Shown here one piece after another: positions 32,280-41,491 of a stretch of 49,128 bases of DNA. A program made the position numbers and the translations under genes. Under the pieces are notes generated by a model, which was not told the DNA's origin, searched no databases, and was given only the letters and a program-made list of their open reading frames with translations. Within the stretch, counting starts at the first letter, position 1; every line of letters starts with the position of its first letter. Source of the stretch: a virus; the IMG/VR virus record IMGVR_UViG_3300027861_000044, positions 1 to 49,128 of that record; one strand, given 5' to 3'.

Positions 32280-32483
32280 TCATTGAACTGTTCTAATCCA
32301 TATCTTTAAATCCTCAATAGGATTCTCACATCTGTAAGACCATTTTGCATGATCTTCCTTTATCTTAGATATTATATTTTCTATCCCATCATTCTTGGTA
32401 ACATATACATTACTTTCAACGCCGCACATACTACACTCGTACTCTATCAAATACAATTGACCCCCTCTATTTCCACGCTGCAA
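32280..32483 (-). CDS. Zinc-finger mini-protein, up to 67 aa
   Basis: Contains Y-E-C-S-M-C-G-V-E near the start and Y-R-C-E-N-P later. It overlaps the end of radical SAM 3 by 37 bp when begun at ATG 32483, but an alternative TTG start about eight codons on lies five bases from a GGGGG run at the overlapping stop and may be the real one (~59 aa). Function unknown. Confidence 0.6.
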   Translation of the reverse strand: MQRGNRGGQLYLIEYECSMCGVESNVYVTKNDGIENIISKIKEDHAKWSYRCENPIEDLKIWIRTVQ

Positions 32484-33301
32484 GTTCCGAATTCTTCAAA
32501 TCTATCGTTCTTAATTTTAATATCACAGGGGTTGCAATGGCCATACTCACTACATGTTCTAAAGCAAAAATGTATATCGGGCTTTTCATCAGTGATATGC
32601 GCTACTGGATTAATACAGCCATACAGATCAGAATGGCACCTATGTATATACCCACTAGGACTTATCAGCAACTCTGTGGTTTTACAATAAACGTCTTCCG
32701 TTTCTTTCTTGAAAAGTCCATCATATTTATAATGCCCCCACAAGACATCCTGGTACACACCCAGAAACTCTTTAGTCCTAAAATCTATATCGTATTTTTG
32801 GCAATAATCAATTATAGGTTGAATAGTTATAGATGGGTGCTCTACAGTGAAAAGGCCTATATCAAACCCAGCATCTTGTAAATACTTCACTTTATTAACT
32901 ACGCTTACAAGGTTATTCTGCTCAGGATGATAAGAAACTCTTATACTAGCATAAGGAACGTCTCTTGTCAACCTATTTGGATCAACTCTCTCAGCAAACT
33001 CTTTTACGTCAAAATCTAGATTGGTTAGAATGTCAATATAGAAGTCATCTTTTAAGCCGTTTATCACATCTATGAATCCGCTATACTTAGAAGGCTCACC
33101 ACCCTGAAGAGTGATGGGCACCTTCTTGTCTTTACTGAGCTGTAGTCTATTAATCCCTTCTATCCATTCCTCTGCTGACATCTCTTTCCTGCGCTTAAAG
33201 TCTCCGCACCTATTGATACAATATGAACAATTATATCCACATCTAAAGCTCAAGAAAACCGCAAAATAAGTTAATTCGTCAGGCAACACAAATGATTTCA
33301 T
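32447..33301 (-). CDS. Radical SAM enzyme 3
   Basis: 284 aa. C-G-Y-N-C-S-Y-C at ~21-28, Q-G-G-E-P-S (the G-G-E motif), L-T-N-L-D. The C-terminal region has many Cys: H-R-C-H-S-D, F-C-F-R-T-C-S-E-Y-G-H-C-N-P-C-D, probably binding extra Fe-S. Shorter than the other two and lacks their N-terminal H-K-L motif, but ends G-V-N-C-I, close to their V-N-F-I. Preceded by a run of nine G. Substrate unknown. Confidence 0.85.
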   Translation of the reverse strand: MKSFVLPDELTYFAVFLSFRCGYNCSYCINRCGDFKRRKEMSAEEWIEGINRLQLSKDKKVPITLQGGEPSKYSGFIDVINGLKDDFYIDILTNLDFDVKEFAERVDPNRLTRDVPYASIRVSYHPEQNNLVSVVNKVKYLQDAGFDIGLFTVEHPSITIQPIIDYCQKYDIDFRTKEFLGVYQDVLWGHYKYDGLFKKETEDVYCKTTELLISPSGYIHRCHSDLYGCINPVAHITDEKPDIHFCFRTCSEYGHCNPCDIKIKNDRFEEFGTCSVEIEGVNCI

Positions 33302-33313
33302 AATTCCCCCCCC

Positions 33314-36300
33314 CTATCTAAATCTAAAATTGAATGGAGCTGGCGGTGCTGTATCTTTTTCAAAAGCACCTATATCATATACGCCACCTTGTGGCCTACC
33401 AACTTCATCATGACCTAATCTTATATCTATACCATACAGGCTTTGAAACAGCCCATAGGTGAAATGTGAATCATTTTCATTTATTGCTGGAGATCCAGTT
33501 TGAAGCACAAAGTTTGTAGTCCCTAAAAACAACGGATCTGCTGGAGAGGGGCAATTTGTACATTCATTAGTGGCAACCTTCCATTCTGAATAAGATGAAT
33601 AGCGTGTGCCATTCCAAAAGAAATCTTCATCTCCATTAGAAAACAACATATAATCAATATTTAAATTGTCAGAATCGTAATCACTTATATACGCATTGTT
33701 AGTTCTAGTTTTAAGATCACCGCATATGTTACCACTTAATTCAACGGATCTATCTGTTCCAGAATCGTTACCATAGAATTGTACCATATCATCCATGGTA
33801 TTGTCAATAACATATAAATTACCGTAATCAGCAGCAGCATAGAACACTATACCGGTTCCTTGGTCAGAAGGCTCACCAGTAAATGCATTATCATTATCTT
33901 CTATATCCCAGATCTTGTTACCCATCAAGTAAGTATTGTATCCATCTGCACCAGATAATGTAGCTGATTGTCTGTAAAAGAAATTACAGTCATAAACTGT
34001 GTTAAATATTATCCACAATCTATCAGCACCATATTGCATTCCGAACGCATCACCTAATCCAGAATTGCCATGTTTTCTCATGTTATAGATAGTGTTTTGT
34101 GAAAATATTACATCCTGGCACACTTTGGCCCATAGTCCAGCCTGTCTACCTTGTGATATATTATTCCTACCAGCATAAATATGATTACAATATTGTTTAT
34201 ATTGAGGATCTTCTACCGCTGTGACCTGCATAGCATTGCCAGATATTCGCGTAAACGTGTTATCTAATACCCATACATTGTATGTTTCTAAGGAATTTTG
34301 CCATTCGCCTCTAGGCTGTATGCCATGAAAATCTTCATCTTCTGTGGTTTGCCAATCACCGAGAGAATCAAATATGTTGTTATAGATCACTATATCATGA
34401 GTGTAGCCTTCACCAGTACCTAGATCAGCGTCTATACCTATGCCTGAAGCATTGTGCGCCCAATCGTAATTTCTTATCCAAGAATTTCTGATGGAAATAA
34501 ATGAACAACCACCTTCTATTTTAAGTGCGCCCTCAGTATAGGTCGAGTTACCATTGAAGTCTATCTCTTCCATATAGACATAATCACAATCTCTTAATTC
34601 GTAATCACCTCTTATTATCGGCTCACTACCATCAATGCCTACTATCCATACCGGCTCTCCAGCCGTACCCTTCCAATCAGTGAATGTTCTTCCAGCCGAT
34701 GTATCGGTACCATGAAGCTCTACATAACTACCATCATCTAAGGTGTTAGGTATCGTGGCCCTTGGATTTGATGGGGTACCATAGGTGTTGCCAGTATCAT
34801 TACCAGTTTCAAAATTTATATAATAAAAATCTACCTGTTCTGTTGTCCATGGATCTAGCCTATCAGGTGTGACTGTATCTATTGGGTCTATGGTCCAAAC
34901 TAATCCTGGATCTGGGATACCTATTGGAGCTTCAAAGTCTCCCTCTGGTATTATATCCTTATCGAATGTATAGGCAGTTGACCCAACTATTCCCTTGTTG
35001 CTTGCTAGGTCATATGATACGGCATTTAATATTATAGTCTGGCCATTATCACCATCTATTAGTACAGATCCACCAAAGTATTGGATATCTGTACTGTCTG
35101 GCTGGCTACCATTAGTCGTATAGTAAGTAGTATTAGCATCAGATGCTTCATTTATTACAACATTTTGAGCTATAGCATATGTTCCAGTGCTAGGTGTAAA
35201 TGTTGGAGCATCTGGACCAACCGTATCCATAATAAAGGTGTATATTGCTATACCAATGGCTCCAAACCCAACATGCTCTCGGAAGGATATAGCTTTTAAT
35301 GTTACTACCTCACCGTCAGTACCAGATATTGGGATAGTTCCTCCATAATATATAGTATCAGAACTACCAGGATCAGTTCCATCAGTAGTGTACCATGTAA
35401 TTTGAGCATCAACATCTGGAATTATAGTTACATTTTGGGCAGATGTATAATTGCCTCCTACTGGATCAAAGGTGGGAGCATCTGGTACTTCTGGTGCATC
35501 ATAAAAAGAATATGTTGCAGCTCCAGTTATACCTTTACCATATTCATTGTATGAAACAGCTTTAAGCGTAACGAATTCGCCATCTGTACCGTTAACAGCT
35601 ATAGTTCCACTAATATATTCAGCATCAGCATTATTAGGATCAGTTCCATCTGTAGTATAGTAAGTGTTATCTGCATCAATATCTGGAATTATTGTAACAT
35701 CTTGTTGCCCAGTGTAACTTCCAGTATCAGGACTGAATGTAGGTGCATCTGGTGTGAGAATAGGAAGATCAAATGTATATATAGCAGACCCAACAACCCC
35801 TTTGCCTAGCTCATTATAAGATACAGCTCTGAGAGTTATGGTTTGACCATCAGTTCCACTTATAGATATAGTACCACCAATATATTCAGTATCAGTATTA
35901 TCTGGTTGACTTCCATCAGTAGTGTAATAAGTATTATCCGCACTAGCTGCTGGAGTTATTAAAACATCCTGCGCCTCATTGTAAGTTCCAGTCCCAGGAG
36001 AAAAAGTTGGTGCTGATGGTGCTGTATCAGTAACACCGGTGTATTCAAATGCACCCATATCCCAATTAGCACCTTGATATCTACTGACTTCGTTGAAGTC
36101 AACCCTTATATCAATGCCGTACCGATCATAAAAAGTTTGATAAACATCATGTTCTATATTAGCATCTATAGCAGGAGATAATTCCTGTAATGTAAAATCA
36201 TCAGAATCAATATCAGTAAAAAGTGGATCTGCATCAATACAATCATCGCAATTATTAGTAGCAGCAAAGAAAGAACCTAAGTCATTATATATCGACCCGC

Positions 36301-39300
36301 CCCAACTAACTCTCATACCATGTGTTTCATCATAAAGTACGTTGTAATTAGCTAAACTTCTAGAAGCTAAATCGCCTGGAATATGAAATTGATAATCATT
36401 GTCTCTGATTTCAGATATAATGTTACCTTTTATTATATATGCACCAGCACCAGGATTACTAGCTATACCTCTATTAACATTATATATAGTATTATCTATT
36501 ATATATTTAGTCATATTGTCAGAAGTACAAGCAAATCCGCAACCAGGGCTATAATCTTCACTTTGGTTATAAGTAGAATTATATTCCAAACAATCATATA
36601 TTTTATTACCTATAATATAAGCGTCCCAAGCATTGGCTCCGGCATTTGTGCTAGACTGCCTTATGCCGTACTGGTTATCATATGTTTTATTATATAAAAA
36701 CCACAATCTATTAGTGCCGTATTGCCAGCCTAAACCAGTTCCAGGTTGTGGCCCGTGTGTTCTTCCTCCAAATGCCGTATTTTGACTAAAGATAACATCG
36801 GTCGAAGATTTCGCCCAAAAAGATGCTTGCCTGTTATAGCTACCTATATTATTACCAACATAAACATTATGACAGAATGGAGCGTCTGCGGGTTGAGTTC
36901 TTCCAGTTACCTGAACACCATTCCCGCTTATATGATAGAACGTACTATTTAATACCCATATATTATAAGTATAACAAGATTCTGATGGGTTGCCTCCAGG
37001 TTGAAATCCATGAAAATCTGGGTCATCTGATCCCGTATAATCCCACTCACCTAATTCTTCAAAATTACAATTATAAAGTATTATATCGTGACAATCATTA
37101 TTATCAGAATATATAGCTTTAGGACTTATACCCATTCCAGATGCGTTACCCGCATATAAATAATTTCTAAAATTAGAATTTCTGACACAGATATAGTCTG
37201 CCCCTTGAATGACAATCCCACCCTTAGTGAACGTATTGTTGCCATTGAAATCTATATTTTCTATTATAACATAATCGGCATTCCTTATTACAGTGTTGCC
37301 TCTTATTACTCCTTTATTGTCAGAGGATTGTCCTCTTATCCAAATAGGATTATCGGCAGTTCCGCTCCAACCACCCATATATCTTTCGACTGATCCGTCA
37401 TCAATGCCATGAACTTCAACGTATGCTCCAGCGGATAGGGTTCCTGGAATTGTAGCTCTAGGTGCTGATGGTGTTCCGTATGTTCTGCCTGTATCAGTAC
37501 CACTAGTAAAATCTATATAATAATAGCCAGCCTGTTCTGTAGTCCAAGGATTAGGCCTTGCTGGAGCATCACTGGTGATAGGATGTGTAGTTCCCCATAA
37601 ACCTGGGTCCGGAATACCTATTGGTGGAGTGTAATCCGTAACTGGTGGATCTGTTTTGTCAAATGTATACACAACAGATCCTATATCACCTTTATTGCCA
37701 GCAGTGTCATAAGATACAGCTCTCACTGTGATAACTTCCGTATCACTCCCATCCACTGTAAAAGCACCGGTATATAATGTATTAGTATTGTCTGGATCTG
37801 TCCCATTGGAAGTATAATATGTAGCTGATGCATCTACCGGTTCGTTCACAACAACGCTCTGGGCAGTATTGTAAGTGCCAGTGCTAGGTGTAAATGTTGG
37901 AGCATCTGGACCAGTTAAATCGAAAGTGTATAAAGCTGATCCAACACTTCCTCTACCAACTTCATTATATGACACAGCTTTTAGTGCCACCATTATGCCA
38001 TCTCCACCACTTATACCTATAGTTCCACCAATATATTCAGTATCAGTATTATCAGGCTCAGATCCGTCTGTAGTATAGTATGTGTTATCAGCACCACTAT
38101 CCAATGTTAATTGAACATTCTGTGGTAAATTATATTCTCCAGTATCTGGATTAAATGTTGGTACTATTGGAGTTGTTGGTTCAGGTGATCCAGTAAAGAA
38201 TTCATTAATATATTCTTCAAGATTCACATACCCATCCCCATTTCTATCTGTAAATGCGTCTGATGAATCATTGGGATTTAGGCTTCTGGCTGTCTCCCAA
38301 CTATCTGGCATACCATCATTATCCGTATCATTTGGGTAGGTGCCGGAAGCTATAGTTGGATACCCACCCACTGAAGCTGGATCACTGATATGTGCTCCTG
38401 TACCGTTTTGAACATCCAAAACGACCCTTAAATCAACAGAATCTCTAGACGGTACTATGGCACCAGAACTACCAAGAATTATACTTAAAATATCATCGGA
38501 AGAATCGGTGCTAATTCCAGATGGAGTAAATTGCATAGATGAACTAAAATTAGGCGTATAGTCAACTCTAAATGCTGCTATCTCTGGATATGATGAATCT
38601 GGCCTACCATAACCTATGTTATCTAACCCGTAAACCCTTGATGCAGGAAGTACATCGTGTCCCGATCTTAATCCATTAGCGTTCTGTATATATAATGGGG
38701 TATTGGTACCGTTTATTTGATAATTACCAATAGCATGAGAGAATTGGGGTTGATCATTGGAGTTTTGCCCATGGCCAGAGTATCTTATAGCGAACCACCC
38801 TGGGTTATACATTACATTGTTAATGACTTCTGTTGGAGATGCAGCATTTAAGTATGTTTGTATATTGTTACCACCACCTATGAGTGGATTTCTATCATCA
38901 TTATGAGCAAATAAGTTATGATGACAGCTAATATAAGAGTTGCCTGGACCAAACAATACTGACATACCATGTGGCAATAATGCTTCGCTAAATATATTCC
39001 ATGAATATGTTATATTATTGGCTGCAAACCAAATAGTGGAAGTTTCGTCTCTAGACCAACTCATGGAATTATGATCAAGTATTATATTGTAAGGTTCATT
39101 CGAGCTACTTTCTATGCCTAAACAATCATTATTGCCATTGTTTACATTATTTAAACCTATACGTATACGTAAACCACGTATTATTACATTATTAGTTCTG
39201 ACTCTGATGCCATAATCTCTTATTAATATACCACCGCCTGGGGCTGTTTGACCAGCTATGGTTACATATGGATTATTTATTGATATTTCAGAATCCAAAT

Positions 39301-39547
39301 CTATAGTACCACCAGTTTTGAACACTATTATTCTATTACCACCAGAACAAGCTTCCCTTAAACTGCCAGATCCACTATTATTAGTATTAGTGACAAATAC
39401 TACATTGCCACTATTACGACCACCTATAGTATCAGATCCCCAACCCTCCGCTCCTGGAAACGCAGGAAGGGCATTGACTGATATAGGTGCAAACAAGCAA
39501 CTAAAAAATATAATAATAAATATCAAAATTGTCTGGATTTGTTTCAT
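33314..39547 (-). CDS. Giant secreted pectate-lyase / chitobiase-repeat protein
   Basis: 2077 aa. Signal peptide ending near V-N-A (residue ~26). Residues ~27-400: PL1-type pectate lyase beta-helix (F-P-G-A-E-G-W-G, I-A-G-Q-T-A-P-G-G-G). ~403-450: Ca-binding T-D-N-D-G-M-P-D-S-W and R-N-G-D-G-Y. Two chitobiase C-terminal-like repeats (~460-630; Y-Y-T-T-D-G-S-E-P-D-N), a second beta-helix (~640-1165), four more repeats (~1170-1535), and a third beta-helix (~1540-2060) duplicating the second. Ends F-N-F-R-F-R. Likely exported to the cell surface, or a depolymerase; an exported protein in a virion operon is odd. No transmembrane anchor seen. Confidence 0.88.
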   Translation of the reverse strand: MKQIQTILIFIIIFFSCLFAPISVNALPAFPGAEGWGSDTIGGRNSGNVVFVTNTNNSGSGSLREACSGGNRIIVFKTGGTIDLDSEISINNPYVTIAGQTAPGGGILIRDYGIRVRTNNVIIRGLRIRIGLNNVNNGNNDCLGIESSSNEPYNIILDHNSMSWSRDETSTIWFAANNITYSWNIFSEALLPHGMSVLFGPGNSYISCHHNLFAHNDDRNPLIGGGNNIQTYLNAASPTEVINNVMYNPGWFAIRYSGHGQNSNDQPQFSHAIGNYQINGTNTPLYIQNANGLRSGHDVLPASRVYGLDNIGYGRPDSSYPEIAAFRVDYTPNFSSSMQFTPSGISTDSSDDILSIILGSSGAIVPSRDSVDLRVVLDVQNGTGAHISDPASVGGYPTIASGTYPNDTDNDGMPDSWETARSLNPNDSSDAFTDRNGDGYVNLEEYINEFFTGSPEPTTPIVPTFNPDTGEYNLPQNVQLTLDSGADNTYYTTDGSEPDNTDTEYIGGTIGISGGDGIMVALKAVSYNEVGRGSVGSALYTFDLTGPDAPTFTPSTGTYNTAQSVVVNEPVDASATYYTSNGTDPDNTNTLYTGAFTVDGSDTEVITVRAVSYDTAGNKGDIGSVVYTFDKTDPPVTDYTPPIGIPDPGLWGTTHPITSDAPARPNPWTTEQAGYYYIDFTSGTDTGRTYGTPSAPRATIPGTLSAGAYVEVHGIDDGSVERYMGGWSGTADNPIWIRGQSSDNKGVIRGNTVIRNADYVIIENIDFNGNNTFTKGGIVIQGADYICVRNSNFRNYLYAGNASGMGISPKAIYSDNNDCHDIILYNCNFEELGEWDYTGSDDPDFHGFQPGGNPSESCYTYNIWVLNSTFYHISGNGVQVTGRTQPADAPFCHNVYVGNNIGSYNRQASFWAKSSTDVIFSQNTAFGGRTHGPQPGTGLGWQYGTNRLWFLYNKTYDNQYGIRQSSTNAGANAWDAYIIGNKIYDCLEYNSTYNQSEDYSPGCGFACTSDNMTKYIIDNTIYNVNRGIASNPGAGAYIIKGNIISEIRDNDYQFHIPGDLASRSLANYNVLYDETHGMRVSWGGSIYNDLGSFFAATNNCDDCIDADPLFTDIDSDDFTLQELSPAIDANIEHDVYQTFYDRYGIDIRVDFNEVSRYQGANWDMGAFEYTGVTDTAPSAPTFSPGTGTYNEAQDVLITPAASADNTYYTTDGSQPDNTDTEYIGGTISISGTDGQTITLRAVSYNELGKGVVGSAIYTFDLPILTPDAPTFSPDTGSYTGQQDVTIIPDIDADNTYYTTDGTDPNNADAEYISGTIAVNGTDGEFVTLKAVSYNEYGKGITGAATYSFYDAPEVPDAPTFDPVGGNYTSAQNVTIIPDVDAQITWYTTDGTDPGSSDTIYYGGTIPISGTDGEVVTLKAISFREHVGFGAIGIAIYTFIMDTVGPDAPTFTPSTGTYAIAQNVVINEASDANTTYYTTNGSQPDSTDIQYFGGSVLIDGDNGQTIILNAVSYDLASNKGIVGSTAYTFDKDIIPEGDFEAPIGIPDPGLVWTIDPIDTVTPDRLDPWTTEQVDFYYINFETGNDTGNTYGTPSNPRATIPNTLDDGSYVELHGTDTSAGRTFTDWKGTAGEPVWIVGIDGSEPIIRGDYELRDCDYVYMEEIDFNGNSTYTEGALKIEGGCSFISIRNSWIRNYDWAHNASGIGIDADLGTGEGYTHDIVIYNNIFDSLGDWQTTEDEDFHGIQPRGEWQNSLETYNVWVLDNTFTRISGNAMQVTAVEDPQYKQYCNHIYAGRNNISQGRQAGLWAKVCQDVIFSQNTIYNMRKHGNSGLGDAFGMQYGADRLWIIFNTVYDCNFFYRQSATLSGADGYNTYLMGNKIWDIEDNDNAFTGEPSDQGTGIVFYAAADYGNLYVIDNTMDDMVQFYGNDSGTDRSVELSGNICGDLKTRTNNAYISDYDSDNLNIDYMLFSNGDEDFFWNGTRYSSYSEWKVATNECTNCPSPADPLFLGTTNFVLQTGSPAINENDSHFTYGLFQSLYGIDIRLGHDEVGRPQGGVYDIGAFEKDTAPPAPFNFRFR

Positions 39548-39552
39548 ATTTT

Positions 39553-40476
39553 CTACTTATCTAATATAGATTCCACAGTTTCAAAAACCAATTTAGGTTC
39601 TATGGTGTTCATGCACGACTGCTCTTTACAACATTCAGTATATAAACAAGGTACACAGTCGCTTTCAGCTATCAACATTTTACTATTGCCATACATATAA
39701 ACTTCAGTATTAGATGTGGGGCCAAATAAGCCTACTGCATCGACTCCGTATCCCATAGCAAGGTGTAGCCCTAAGCTATCACATGTAACTATCAACTCGC
39801 ATCTATTTATCCATTCAATGTATTCATTTAAATCTTTTGCCCCTTGCTGAACTCCAATGGAATATCCGTTTTTAACTAATAGCCCACCAAGTGTCTTCCA
39901 ATGTGATTTAGGCCAAGACTTATTATTCCATTTACCACCTACTTTAAAGTTAATGCCTACATCGTATTTTTTTCTAATATTACCTATAGGAGGTACAATG
40001 TAACGTTCTCCAGCCCAAGACATGCCTATTATTTCAAAGAGCACATCCTGCCATGTTCGGTCAGCTTCTCTTTTTCTATCTAAGCTATTATACACATAAT
40101 ACGCTTCATGATTGTTTTTATATGGCTTAACTGTTCCATCTTTTGAATCAAATCTAAATCCATATTTACTCCATGCATTTATCTGATCTGCCAAAGCACA
40201 TATACCAGGAACTTTTTCCAAATTGATAACAATATCATACTGTTCTTGCTGTAGTTGCAATATAGAATTTATATTATATATAAGTATCCTATCTAAATAA
40301 TTTATCCCATGAAGCAAGGGATATGCTTTCTCATCAGTTAACCATGTAACATGATCATTAGAAAAACAATGTAATATTGGTGTTGTCCTTACTATATCCC
40401 CCAAACTACACTCATCGCTGATTCCAGGATCTAATGTTTCAGAATGACCAGTTTTGATTATTAAAATTTTTGACAT
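39553..40476 (-). CDS. Heptosyltransferase-like glycosyltransferase (GT9)
   Basis: 307 aa from ATG 40476 (M-S-K-I-L-I-I-K), which lies behind GGAGGGGG; the ATG at 40488 is in the ribosome site itself. N-terminal S-L-G-D-I-V-R-T-T-P-I is the GT9 signature. The C-terminal half has N-N-K-S-W-P-K-S-H-W, C-D-S-L-G-L-H-L-A-M-G-Y-G and V-G-L-F-G-P-T-S, the GT9 donor-binding pattern, then a Cys-rich end. GT9 enzymes transfer heptose or similar to LPS core. Acts here either on host surface glycan or on a virion glycan. Last gene of the island, 7 bp from the connector gene. Confidence 0.85.
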   Translation of the reverse strand: MSKILIIKTGHSETLDPGISDECSLGDIVRTTPILHCFSNDHVTWLTDEKAYPLLHGINYLDRILIYNINSILQLQQEQYDIVINLEKVPGICALADQINAWSKYGFRFDSKDGTVKPYKNNHEAYYVYNSLDRKREADRTWQDVLFEIIGMSWAGERYIVPPIGNIRKKYDVGINFKVGGKWNNKSWPKSHWKTLGGLLVKNGYSIGVQQGAKDLNEYIEWINRCELIVTCDSLGLHLAMGYGVDAVGLFGPTSNTEVYMYGNSKMLIAESDCVPCLYTECCKEQSCMNTIEPKLVFETVESILDK

Positions 40477-40495
40477 ATCCCCCTCCATGTTTATA

Positions 40496-41101
40496 TTAAA
40501 ATCTATTATCGAACACCTTATATGGAGACAATAAGAATTCTGAACCCTGTGGTATTTTCAACAAACCACCGGACTGGAATGTTGTTATAGTATCTTCTCT
40601 ATTTTCATACCAATGCCCAATCATCAACACCATAGCGTGTCTAATTGGAGCAGGTACACTTGTAGAGTTGTCACCATACCCAGCAACATATTCTATTCTT
40701 ATTGGATTAACGTTATGTAATGTTTCTGAGGGCCATTGCTCGTTGTAATCAATGTAAATTCTAGGTGTAGCACTAGCTGAATCAGTCTTGAAAATAGTTG
40801 ACCCTATCGTAATAGAGCTGCTATCGGTATCTTTATAGGTTATAATAGGAGCAGTGCCAGTAGAAAGAGGTGAATTGGATAGTTGAAAATGTTCACATGG
40901 CCAATTGTCGTAATATTCATACCATGTTTGATTGACAAATCTTCTTCCTGTTATATTCTCAGCTTGTAATGTGGCAGCATCAATAAGACTATCGAAAAGA
41001 AGATCTTCATCAGTATTCCCAACATCAAGTCTTAGTTGACGCTTCACATCTTCTTTATTTAAAGGCTTGAATAAAGAAGATGTTTTTAATTGTCTTTTCA
41101 T
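40496..41101 (-). CDS. Head-tail connector (HK97 gp6-like)
   Basis: 201 aa. N-terminal V-K-R-Q-L-R-L-D with D-E-D-L-L-F-D-S-L-I-D-A-A-T, helical core of the gp6/QLRG connector family; later R-I-E-Y-V-A-G-Y-G and P-A-P-I-R-H-A-M-V-L-M-I-G-H-W-Y-E-N-R-E, both hallmarks. It adapts the portal to the tail. Normally followed by the gp7-like gene, here displaced by the island. The upstream gene ends right beside its start. Confidence 0.85.
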   Translation of the reverse strand: MKRQLKTSSLFKPLNKEDVKRQLRLDVGNTDEDLLFDSLIDAATLQAENITGRRFVNQTWYEYYDNWPCEHFQLSNSPLSTGTAPIITYKDTDSSSITIGSTIFKTDSASATPRIYIDYNEQWPSETLHNVNPIRIEYVAGYGDNSTSVPAPIRHAMVLMIGHWYENREDTITTFQSGGLLKIPQGSEFLLSPYKVFDNRF

Positions 41102-41479
41102 TTATTTATCCCTTATTTCAACCCTATTAAAATCTATCTCAGTATACATTGGATTAGCTGTTGAGTGGTTGACTGAAGCAACTACAACAAACGTTAAGTG
41201 ATAGAGCGCATTCATAGTCATAGCTGTACTATAGCCCAATCTTGCTATCATAGTATTAGCATCTCTATTAGTGCTTATCACTAAATCACTTGAACCATGA
41301 GCGGTGGAGCCATCAAAACGATGGGCTGTTACCGAGAAGGTACGCATACTACTACCCCAAGGCAATTGCCCATCATTTTTTTCGCTGGATGAAGCTACAG
41401 TTATCTTAAACCTATACGGTACATCTGAAGATTTAGGCTGAATTGTTATTTTATCTGATCCCTGAAAGGTATCACCCAT
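41102..41479 (-). CDS. Hypothetical structural protein, 125 aa
   Basis: Beta-rich, Ser/Thr-rich, with F-S-V-T-A-H-R-F-D-G and Y-H-L-T-F-V-V-V-A-S-V. Directly before the gp6-like gene and 12 bp after the 131-aa gene, so probably a head decoration or completion protein. No family recognised. Confidence 0.7.
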   Translation of the reverse strand: MGDTFQGSDKITIQPKSSDVPYRFKITVASSSEKNDGQLPWGSSMRTFSVTAHRFDGSTAHGSSDLVISTNRDANTMIARLGYSTAMTMNALYHLTFVVVASVNHSTANPMYTEIDFNRVEIRDK

Positions 41480-41491
41480 TGCAAACTCCTA

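Noticed and set aside
36383-38078. Several 60-100-aa ORFs on the plus strand opposite the 2077-aa gene
   Set aside because: No ribosome sites and low-complexity translations; they are shadows of the repeat-rich minus-strand gene.
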